Positions 23,901-32,900 of a DNA stretch of 64,000 bases are shown piece after piece. The notes under the pieces were generated by a model. The model worked only from the letters and a program-made list of their open reading frames with translations. It was not told the DNA's origin and made no database searches. Source of the stretch: Watersipora subatra (lineage: Eukaryota; Bryozoa; Gymnolaemata; Cheilostomatida; Watersiporidae); the NCBI RefSeq assembly GCF_963576615.1, contig NC_088708.1, forward strand, positions 25,241,191 through 25,305,190, read 5' to 3'. A program made the position numbers and the translations under genes. The first letter of the stretch is position 1. Every line of letters starts with the position of its first letter.

Positions 23901-26900
23901 GGCTCGTATGTTAGTGCTAAAACTTGCTTGAAAGCTGGCTCGTATCTCAAGTTTCTCGTAAGTTGGAGCACTCGTAAGTTGAAGTATTACTGTAATATGC
24001 TATAAATCTGCAAATTTATAGTTATGTAATAATAATCATTTATCAAATGTTAGAAATATATATTGCAGAACAAGTGACATAAACAAACCATAATTATAAT
24101 GTGCAGAAACAAAAATTAACATTTTAAAACCAAAATTAACATTTTTTGTAAAACAAAATTACTTGCGTCGTTTGCTCAGCCAGCCGCGTTCTGATTGTTG
24201 TTTTCGTTTGGAACCATTCTATATTGAGCTAGTCGATATTGGCATCCAAACAATTTTTAGCAAAGCAAATATTTTACGCGATGAACTTTAGAATTTATGT
24301 ATACGCTTTTCGCGCGAATTAAGCAAAATGCGTGTAATCTAAACAGTTTCAAAATTTTAGCCTCAAACTACGTATTAGCGATTCCATTGTAAATGCGAAA
24401 ACCTTTTTCCCATACATGGAAGTATCCGGACCGCGTTAAACAATGACCTGCCATTAATTAACCTGATACAGTTACTAATTATTTCTATGGTGTTGCATTC
24501 AAAATTCTAATAAAAAAACTAAAGTTGAAAAACGGCCTTCGATACGAGTAGAAACAACGACTTAATTGCTATTGCTGTAATCGACTCATTATTAGTACGA
24601 TTTTGTGGACACTTTTTTACTGATCACTTGTGATTATGAGTTCGTAAAGATCAAGAATGTCAAATAGTGGTGCTCAAATAGAGGGGCCTTCAAATGAAGG
24701 TTTTGCAGTATGCTGATTAGTGAGATACTGATAACAATCTGAGGTGCTTACTTTGTCGTTAATAATTCTTGAACAGTCTGAAGGTGATTTGATAACTCGT
24801 GATGCTTGAGTTGAGATGACAGAGTTGTTAAGTGTTCTCTTTGACATTGTATAGCTGTTGTACCACTGTATAGCTGTTGTACCACTGTATAGCTGTTGTA
24901 CCGCTGTATAGCTGTTGTACAACTGTATAGCTGTTGTACCACTGTATAGCTGTTGTACCACTATATAGCAGTTGTACAGCTGTATAGCTGTTGTACCACT
25001 GTATAACTGTTGTACCACTGTATAGCTGTTGTACCACTGTATAACTGTGGTACAACACTGTATAGCTGTTGTACCACTATATAGCTGCCATACCACTGTA
25101 TAGCAGTTGTACCACTGTATAGCAGTTGTACCACTGTAAAGCAGTTGTACCACTGTATAGCAGTTGTACCACTGTATAGCTGGCATATGCCGTAATCAAC
25201 TTGACTAACCAATGATGTTCTGTTATTCATCTTATGAAACCTTGCTTTCATTCTTGCTCAAGCATGCGTCCTATTTTAACATACGCTTACATATACATGA
25301 CTAGTTTGATAGAGCAGATAAGATCTCTATTGGCTGTTTAAAAAGCATTGATCACAAAGGTTATTTTCACTGACTTGTTCAATTATATTTGTGAACTACC
25401 ATTCAGAGGAACAGATTTATTATTTCTTATATTTCTGCTGCTGCCATTAGTTTTATATTTGCTCGCTACTCTCGGTTTATCACAAAGATTATTCCTCCCA
25501 TGATTTTGAAACATACAAGATTACATGAATTCCATAGACCTACTTGACATCTGTTCATTCTCTTATGTCAGACTATAGCAGCCATATTCCGGAGAGGGAT
25601 CCTCCAAGGGTCCCAAATTTGATTCATGCTGAGCTACAGGGTGGTCAAGGCTATGCTCCTCCACCTACTGCCCAAGCTCATGGCTTTAACAATGCACCTG
25701 TTGGTATCCAGGACGGTGCAAATCCTATGCATGCAAACCAGCCAGGGAGAGGTAAGCCTCTTGTGTAACTGCATCTAGAGCCATCTCATATGGAATTGTC
25801 CGCTCTTGAGACTCAAGCATACCTGAATAAGAAAACTATTTTTGACAGATTATAGAAGGTTATAGACATGTTTAGCAAGTAGGGGTATATTGTCAGGCTA
25901 ATTCAATTAGTTTGTCCTCTAGTTCTGTTTATACGTATTTCATACACTAAATATGACTTTTTACAAGATCTTTGTGCAATCCTGTCTTATTTGAGAAATA
26001 TTTCTAGTGTTAGAACTTCACATGGATTCAGACAAAGTTTTGCCCAAATGCTTGAATTATATTGCTAATCTACCTTCAAATAGGATGGTGTGCTCACGTC
26101 GTTTGTTAGAAATCCATAAAAAAAATTTCAGTTACGTAAAATGTCAACTTACAAGCAGTTCGATACGTCAATGGTTTTCATTTATGAGCCAAAGCTTGGC
26201 TGTTTTTTAGAGGCAACTTCCACAACGTAAATGATGCGCACAGTGAGCAATACCTGATATACATCACGGGTTTATTCTGCATCGAGTGCTCTCTTCTTTT
26301 ATTTCCTGCAATAGTTTATTTACAAAAAATTTTCTGTTAGCCGTCTTTTCTGGGGCGAAAAAAGCAGCGAGTGCAAAGGACAAAAAAGATGTCATAAAAA
26401 CAGGAGCATGATGTATGAGTCATCAATTTTGCTAAATAGTATGACCGATGTACTTCTACAAGGCAAAGCTAAGTTTTAAGCTAACAGTTAATTGAAATTA
26501 TATTATATTTTGGTTGCAAATGTATATTATTTTGTACATGTAAGAGCTTGTTGGTGTCTTTGGTTTTTGCCAAAGTAAATCATATTTAAGAAAATGCTCT
26601 TTCTCAGTCACCTCCACCACCCTTGTCTCTATTTGTCAGCTTCTAAGATAAGAAAGCTATACAATAGCATTTGTGTCGATAGCATAAGTGTCGATTGAAA
26701 CATTCTTTGGTGACAAATAAATTTTCCGATGCAGTTGAGATCACTTACTTTATAGGTGTGATAACTTCAAGCCGTTATGCCTCCTGGAATTGGGTAGAGT
26801 TGGAATCTGTTTACTCTGTTGTAAGAATGTGATTTTAGTGCGTAGTATTATTGCAAGTTGTTCTTCAGGCGCTTGAGTTTACTCTTTCATTTTACCATGT

Positions 26901-29613
26901 ATTATGGAATTTCAGCGTGTTCATTGTCATCTTGTGATAGACATTCTATGGGTACTTGCCGCTACCCGTGACTGATTGGCTTTGTTTTCTTAATATCACT
27001 CTAGTTTTTTGGTATCAGTTACACTTGTACTGTTATTTACATTAACAAAGCCTGCTCCTTGGGGAATACATGGTTTTTAAGTGCTTCATGCCTCTTCTTA
27101 TGGCTTGTAGGCGTCAGCTGCTGCAACTTCCTATATGTTGTGTTAATAACTACGGTCTAGACTCTAGGTTACTGTTGCTTATTTTCCTTACGGATAAGTA
27201 GTTGAAAGTTTCCCTTCTGTTCCTTTTTTAGGCTATGAGCTCAGATCTCATGAGTATCACGGGGAAGCTGTGAGACCGCCCAATCCTCAGCACTATCACC
27301 ATACGGAAGTAAATTTATTATTAATTGTATGAAATAATGAATTTATTTATGAAGTATCGTAAAGCCTTTTTCGTCTGAACCAGTCTGTGTGGTTTTCTCT
27401 TGATATAAGAAGAACCGGATTGTTCTAGATGTTTCTAACAAAAAACTGCATCCGTTAGACTTTAGTCATTGAAACAACTGGCCAGCGATAATAATCCTCG
27501 ATAACGCAACTTGTCCATCAACAAATGGAATCGGTAGAGACAGTCTAAAAGATTCAAATCTCTCAGTCACATGTATATTTGCTTCAACCGTCTTGCTGCA
27601 AGAGTTTGTGTGGATTTATAAGTACTGAAAATTTATTCTCAGTTTAGTCACTGAGTTTACAGGGCCTGTTAAATGCGGAGTGTAATGATGGCTACTATCT
27701 ATAAATGCTGCAAAATCATTTCATTTAGCGCGCTGCTGAGCTAGCTGATGAAAATCTTATTGCAGGGAATTACTTAAAACCTAAACACGGAGTGACAAAT
27801 CTTATCTGGGTGATAATATATGCATGTTTTAACGCATCCTTCCTCTTTCAGTTGGCATGTTCAACAAATAGTTGCAACCATTTGTGAGTTCTGTATAAGC
27901 GTTTCTTCTCGGGTACACGAGGACAAAATTAAGTTTGACATTTGTATCGATCTGATTGGTCAACTTTGTACATACATTTTTGTCGTGTTGTAGCAGTCTA
28001 CATTACGAAGCCGTCGCCACAAATGAATAAAGTATAATAGTTAGCCTGGTGAATAAATAAGATATCCTGTTGCCAGGCTGTCCAAAACCACCTCTCACCG
28101 ACTAAAATTTTATCACGCATGTCCTTTTTATCTCAGCATTTTAAGCTTAACAACACTTTTTGATAGCTGACAGCTGTATTGCTGTGGTGTATTGATACAT
28201 GCATTGGCAGGTAGTTTATTGTATGCAGTTCTCAATATGCTACTTCGCTTCTAGCCTTCGGTTCGTAGCTCAAACTATGTAATGCTTGTGAGCAAATGCC
28301 GTAAAGCATGATTTTGTGGTTTGTTGGCTCGCTGCTGGACCATATATTTTTAGATGTTTCCTGTTTGTTATTCTGTAGGGTTACCATTTGGGTACGCTGC
28401 CAAGACGATCGGCTAGTAAGCGTTCCAAAACAAATGATGCCTTGCCATCTCGCTGGGCTAAACCAGTCACATAATGAGCTTTCTAAGTAATGTTTGCGAA
28501 TTTCCTTGTGCTCCTGCCTCATGCTGGCTTGCAAAGTTGAGAATGCAGTGGTTTTCTACCTTATTAGTGCAGCACTGCTTTCTTGGCTACTTACATTCTT
28601 ATGCCCCTAGGGTGTGATCAATCTTTAGAAGTTGATTATATTGAGAGTTGTTCACTCCCTGCATCTGCTAAAGTCATGGGAGTAATTCCCATGTTAAAAA
28701 CCCTTTTTACTGTTTATTTTAGTATCCGAGGTGCTTGACTGCAAATTTTTAGAAAATTATCGATTTCACATTACTAAGCCAGTCAATTCGGATGCATGAA
28801 TATCTATCTCATCGAACAGATACATCTAGTATATGTTGTGTCATTTACAAATTGACTAAGGCTCAATGTATCCTGTTCAATTTAGGAAATGTTGGTTGAA
28901 CAACTCTTATTTCACGAGCTAGACTTATCAATTAATTGCATTTCGCACCTCGCCTGATTTTGCATCTATCTTATGATAAATTTGTTACTTTTTTATAGTC
29001 GGTGCATCATAGGTAATATGATACCATGTCTGATCATTTACTTTTACATGTATATTGGTTGATACGTGGTATCCTTATGTGTTCCGTGTAGAGAGTCGGT
29101 CTTACATGGGTGGCAGGCCATTTCAGACAATAACAAAGTTCCAAATTATAGAATAATAATTTGGGTGAACAAAAAGCATTTTATAATGTGTCGTACATTT
29201 TGGTTAGCCCAGTTACTCCGCCACTCAACGGCTTTTCCCTAACTCTATCAAACATTAACAAAGGCTCCGGGTGTATACGTGTGTATGCTGCTTACACTTA
29301 CACGCATTTAGTAACTCAGGGTGCTGTGAAGCTTGCTACTAAATATTGAATGACCATTCCTCGTTTGCCGTCTTGTGACAAATCGTCAGTGACGACCGCA
29401 TTTTATAATTTGCCGATTTTCTTTTTACTGTTGTAGAAAGTTGAGACAACTAGCAATGAAAATGTAGTCAAACACTCCGAGCCTGCCAAAACTCAGCCAG
29501 TGAGACGTCGCAACAACACCCATACTAGATCGCGCTCTCGCTCTAAAAAAAGAACCGTTAGAAAAAACATAGCGAATAAAAGCAAGAGTGACATTTGTAA
29601 AACTATACAATAG
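17961..29613 (+). CDS. REEP: REEP1-4-type receptor expression-enhancing protein (TB2/DP1/HVA22 family), complete, 9 exons
   Basis: Exons 17961-17992, 18169-18241, 18334-18410, 19624-19744, 20987-21088, 21655-21790, 25572-25751, 27232-27308 and 29437-29613 splice to 975 nt (324 residues plus stop). REEP1-4 proteins are hairpin-inserting ER membrane proteins that shape tubular ER and link it to microtubules. Residues 1-101 are the TB2/DP1/HVA22 domain: M-V-S-x-L-I-S start, [26 protein letters not shown], then W-F-P-F-Y-Y-E-L-K and [15 protein letters not shown]. Residues 102-135 form the amphipathic E-I-D-Q-T-L helix region; about 150-160 holds K-S-F-S-L-G-D-L, like R-S-F-S-M-Q-D-L in human REEP1. 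The tail is longer than in human REEP1-4 and ends in a basic R-S-R-S-R-S-K-K-R segment. The 32-nt first coding exon matches the human REEP1 layout. Confidence 0.95.
18169..18241 (+). CDS. REEP: REEP exon 2
   Basis: Acceptor tttgatag, donor gtaagt. Encodes [14 protein letters not shown] followed by [10 protein letters not shown], the signature start of the family domain. Confidence 0.95.
18334..18410 (+). CDS. REEP: REEP exon 3
   Basis: Acceptor gttgcag, donor gtgagt. Encodes the membrane segment [14 protein letters not shown], then V-E-T-F-A-D. Ends in phase 2 (TG), completed by G of exon 4 to Trp. Confidence 0.95.
18508..19005. mobile_element. GC-richer TIR element in REEP intron 3
   Basis: Ends TAAAGCCTGGTTCTTATCGC and GTTGAGAACCCGGCCTTA are imperfect inverses. 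Related termini occur at 35894-36334. No clear target duplication. Confidence 0.55.
19123..19524. mobile_element. 402-bp MITE, TACCGTACTTTTCGG family, copy 1
   Basis: Ends TACCGTACTTTTCGGACTAT and ATAGTCCGAAAAGTACGGTA; interior rich in GCCGC/GCGGC near both ends. In REEP intron 3. Confidence 0.75.
19624..19744 (+). CDS. REEP: REEP exon 4
   Basis: Acceptor ttttgcag, donor gtaagc. Encodes [11 protein letters not shown] and [10 protein letters not shown], then L-Y-R-K and H-P-E-L. Ends phase 0 at A101. Confidence 0.95.
19976..20458. repeat. 37-bp minisatellite in REEP intron 4
   Basis: About 13 units of ACTCCTTACAATAGAACTTA plus TGTTAGTATTAGTACTT, with few substitutions. Confidence 0.95.
20987..21088 (+). 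CDS. REEP: REEP exon 5
   Basis: Acceptor tttttcag, donor gtaagt. 34 codons, residues 102-135, starting [10 protein letters not shown]; this is the amphipathic post-domain helix (E-I-D-x-x-L in human REEPs). Confidence 0.92.
21655..21790 (+). CDS. REEP: REEP exon 6
   Basis: Acceptor gttgcag, donor gtgggt. Residues 136-180: G-Q-N-K start and K-S-F-S-L-G-D-L-S, like the S-F-S-M-Q-D-L block in vertebrate REEP1-4. Ends phase 1. Confidence 0.9.
22758..23992 (-). mobile_element. Tigger/mariner-like element with TIRs, 1.2 kb
   Basis: Flanked by TA. Termini CAGTCATACTTCAACTTACG and its near-complement ending GAAGTATTACTG. On the minus strand 23715-23560 encodes [11 protein letters not shown], then L-A-R-Q-Y-D, resembling a CENP-B/Tigger N-terminal helix-turn-helix. 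In REEP intron 6. Confidence 0.75.
24000..24290 (-). repeat. Dispersed copy of the 40.8/42.4 kb arm
   Basis: Minus-strand match to the arm of the large inverted repeat (same TGTTTGGATGC and AACAACAATCAGAACGC landmarks), directly beside the Tigger-like element ending at 23992. Confidence 0.55.
24847..25186. repeat. 19-bp minisatellite in REEP intron 6
   Basis: About 18 units of GTATAGCTGTTGTACCACT. It creates long open frames (19 is not a multiple of 3) that are not genes. Confidence 0.95.
25572..25751 (+). CDS. REEP: REEP exon 7
   Basis: Acceptor ttatgtcag, donor gtaagc, phase 1 to phase 1. 180 nt encoding a Pro/Gly/Gln-rich, probably disordered stretch (residues 181-240). A 180-nt phase-1 exon could be skipped without a frameshift. 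Its place in the gene rests on open frame and matching phases, not on homology. Confidence 0.75.
25752..29436. other. REEP introns 7 and 8
   Basis: Apart from exon 8 I see no gene, TIR element or tandem array here. Confidence 0.5.
27232..27308 (+). CDS. REEP: REEP exon 8
   Basis: Acceptor ttttttag, donor gtaaat (weaker). Encodes [10 protein letters not shown] and a His-rich end. Phase 1 in, phase 0 out, so it is the piece that makes exon 7 and exon 9 compatible. Confidence 0.72.
29437..29613 (+). CDS. REEP: REEP exon 9 (C-terminus and stop)
   Basis: Acceptor tgttgtag; 58 codons and TAG. Encodes a strongly basic tail (R-R-R-N-N then [10 protein letters not shown]). The open frame runs straight to the stop 178 bp before a poly(A) signal, which supports it as the last exon. 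Confidence 0.75.
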   Translation, partial: KVETTSNENVVKHSEPAKTQPVRRRNNTHTRSRSRSKKRTVRKNIANKSKSDICKTIQ

Positions 29614-29790
29614 GTGTGATCTTAATATATAGCATATCGAGTCATAATATTTTAATTCTTTTCATGTTGGTAATGTGTCGCAGCAGTAGTAGTGCTGCTG
29701 CTTTTTTGATAGAATGAAGAACATGCGATGCATTCAATGCAATTTATTTAGTTTAATCGTGTCTAGTAAGCAGTCTTAATATCATTTTAC

Positions 29791-29796
29791 AATAAA
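29791..29796 (+). promoter_or_regulatory. Poly(A) signal of REEP (AATAAA)
   Basis: AATAAA 178 bp after the REEP stop, with T/G-rich sequence following at about 29815-29850. It is the best plus-strand signal after the stop. Confidence 0.7.
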
Positions 29797-29797
29797 A

Positions 29798-29803
29798 TTT
29801 ATT
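29798..29803 (-). promoter_or_regulatory. Poly(A) signal of SIDT (AATAAA on minus strand)
   Basis: tttatt on the plus strand, 109 nt after the SIDT stop on its own strand. A second minus-strand AATAAA lies at 29748-29743. It is one base away from the REEP signal. Confidence 0.7.
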
Positions 29804-29911
29804 TATGAATGTTTAAAGTTTGAGCAATGTTTAATGCTTAGCAATGTCTCACAGCAGCATGCTAATTGCATGCAATTGTCATTAATTAGGGAAGGTCAAG
29901 CAGACTGCCCT

Positions 29912-29974
29912 CTAGAAGACATCGATGTTTTTTATTGGTTTCTTCTGCAGGTTGTCATCAATGAAGAGCACTGC
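29912..29974 (-). CDS. SIDT: SIDT exon 21 (C-terminus and stop)
   Basis: Acceptor ctattttag. [14 protein letters not shown], ending D-V-F stop, matching human V-L-L-T-L-D-D-D-L to V-F stop. Confidence 0.95.
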   Translation of the reverse strand, partial: AVLFIDDNLQKKPIKNIDVF

Positions 29975-32900
29975 CTAAAATAGCATAAGTTCATAGGTCA
30001 ATTTAATGTTAGAAAATATGCTGTTGGTAGAGATAAACAAAACAAATTAGTACACTATGTTAATAATTTTTAAAACTTACCAAAAAAATACAAAATATTG
30101 CTCCAGCAGAAAGGAAATGCCATGCATCATGCGTGTCATAGAAGTCCAATATGACGCAATCCTTGTTCAGGTTCCTTGACAAGGCAGGTGTTTCCTACAG
30201 AGACATCATGGCTGTTATTTTTCAGTTTTTCAATTTTTGATGACCGCACCTACTTACTGAAGCCTATTTCATTCATGATCTCTGCATGCATCACAGAGGC
30301 ACAATTATAATAAATATTTCAGTTCCAGTGGCTAAGCTTCACTGTTCTTTTCACCTTCATCTATCTGAGCTCCTAAGCTATTCTTGTTTCTATACTTTCG
30401 CTCTATTCTACTATTTAATGGCTAGTCCATTTCACTATGCATTCGCATCACACAGAGGAATTACCTAACATAAAATATAATGTTGCTTGGTTCACATTTT
30501 AGCTATTAGTTGGCAGTATTTTGATGACTTTTTTATAAGCACTCGTGAGAATCATTGCATTCATTTTTATTTACGTCAGACAAGCTGAACGCTTACAAAT
30601 AGAATAAATCTATAAAGCATATAACCGAGTAGTGAAACAAAACTAACAGTAAATATAGAATTCCTAGTTTCGTTAATCCTTGTGTCTGACACTGAGAGAG
30701 TACTTTCTTGAAATCTGTTGCTATGTTCAGATTACAAAGAAATAGGATTTTTACACAAAACTCATAAATGAAGGATACACTCACGATCCAGTCGGTCAGA
30801 TGTTGAGCGAAAAGGTAGAGAGCAACGCATGTAAATCCGATACCAGCAACTAATAACAATGAAGATATCACAGGAACGCCTTCCTTATATTTACACTAAA
30901 ACAGAAAGATAAAGTTAATAAACCATGTTTTGATGTCAATAAGGGATAGTCCAGTCATACTCAAGAATACAGTTTGTGTAAAAGATTACAAAAGTATAGT
31001 ACATCTCAAGACTGAGAGTGTGGCAATGAAAGTGCTGAAAACAGTGTTGTTGCTTGAATATTGTAGGTTTCCAGCATTAGTAAGGCAAACATTTTAGGAA
31101 ACGCTGCAAACAAGAAATTTCTTCATTGATATTTTTGGTTCGGTTTGAAAGTCTGGAATAAAATTGGCATTTAAAACGTTAAAAATTTCCTTTACATCAG
31201 TTTAATTTTGTTTTCCCAAAAAGTTGCTTCAACAAGCCACATCACAGGAAGCTAGCAGATGAAAGTATCACCGACAGATGAACGCAAGTGAATCATGGCT
31301 ACCAGCCTTAATATCTGTAGTGTTTTGGTCATGAGATATTTGATAGTTTATTCATGTAGCAATATAATAGAAAGGAAGGATGAATGTCGTCATTACTTTG
31401 GAAATATATTTCCTACACCGACAAGTTAACTGAAAACGTGTATCAGAACCGAGGCTAATATCATATAAGGAAAGGTAACTTCAAAGTATGTCACATAACG
31501 TGATTGTGATTACACACTCCAATGTGTTTCTGTCAGAATTCTTGGTGTTTTAGCTGAGTCAACTTGAGAACTTTATTATCCAGAATTAATGAAATGTTGA
31601 CTGTTCAGATTGCCACAAACTCACCCAGAATTATACATATAGAGTTAGTTTAATTTATAGCTAAATGTTGGCAAATTCACGTGATTTAATTTCAATAAAA
31701 AATTTTGCGCAGTCTCTAGAGATTGATGTCCTTCCATTTTTAATGTACGCCTTTTCGCCACACTGTCATGCCTAGGTATACTTTAGCTTTTTGAAAGAGA
31801 AATGTTTCCAAAGATTTCATACATTTTAAAATGTACTTGCACTAATCATATGTTGGAAGTTTTACGAACTTCATTTTTTTAACATAAAGAGGATACTACT
31901 AAAAGCCATGATGTGGTTTTTAGTTCATTTGTTTCAAAACAAAATATGTTTCAGTAACAATTAAAATTGGGTGAATGTGAAATGCAGCTCTTATGCTCAT
32001 GCTTACCTTCAGGCAGATATAGAGAAAGCAGTAGAACATCATATTGACAACAATCACAGCCAACATAAATGTTGCAAAATCCGAAGGTCGTTTTATTACA
32101 CCATACAAAGCTCTACAAGACACAGCAGTCACCTGCTACAAATGTGACATTGTGACAAGCTAGAATTGATAGAATATCCTAATGAAGTGGCTTATTCATT
32201 TATGTTTTTTCAATATATATAGGTAAATGCATTACAAAATGTAGAAGGACGTAGGGGATGCGCCTATGTATATCTCGATATTCCAATTTGCGCACTCAGT
32301 AATTTCATTGAACACACCGTCATAGAAACATAACGTTTATAACGTTAACATAACATAAGCGATAACATAAATTCATAACGTTTTATAATGTGTCAAGAAG
32401 ATTATTGACAGCACCAAAAGCATGGACAGTGCCAAAAGCATGCGTAATGATGGCTTTTCATTCCTATTGGCTCTTTGATTCAGTAGTGTAAATAATGAAA
32501 CTTCTACAAACCGAATAAGCTCTCAGTTACTTACACTCCAAGGTTTATTAGATTAATTGCGGCTAGCAGTCCGAATCTCATCTGCAACAGAGAGAAACTT
32601 CTGTAATTGTATCTAGGAGACCTTCAAGGCAGGTAAATCATTTTAGATGAGCGGTTATTCACAAATCATGACACCGATTAATCTGGGAGCTTTATTCGAT
32701 TGGTCAATCTACGCACTCTGAGGTCACTCCTCAACTGTGGTGGCAATTAGAAAGGTAATCCAGCAATGTCTTTCTGTGCCCAATCACGAATAGTTAGACT
32801 AAAAGGCAGGCATCTGTGGTGGGGTGGTGGTAGACTCAGTGAAGTCTGTGCTAGATTTGGTGGTCATGCGGTGAAAAAGCTGACAAAGTTTGCTAGAGCG

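Larger units (their letters stand above)
29614..29911. other. Tail-to-tail spacer between REEP and SIDT
   Basis: 298 bp carrying the 3' UTRs of both genes. Cleavage downstream of the paired poly(A) signals would make the two 3' ends overlap. Confidence 0.7.

Noticed and set aside
24674..25251. Minus ORFs of up to 170 residues rich in Y-S-G-T-T-A-I-Q-W
   Set aside because: Produced by the 19-bp tandem repeat.
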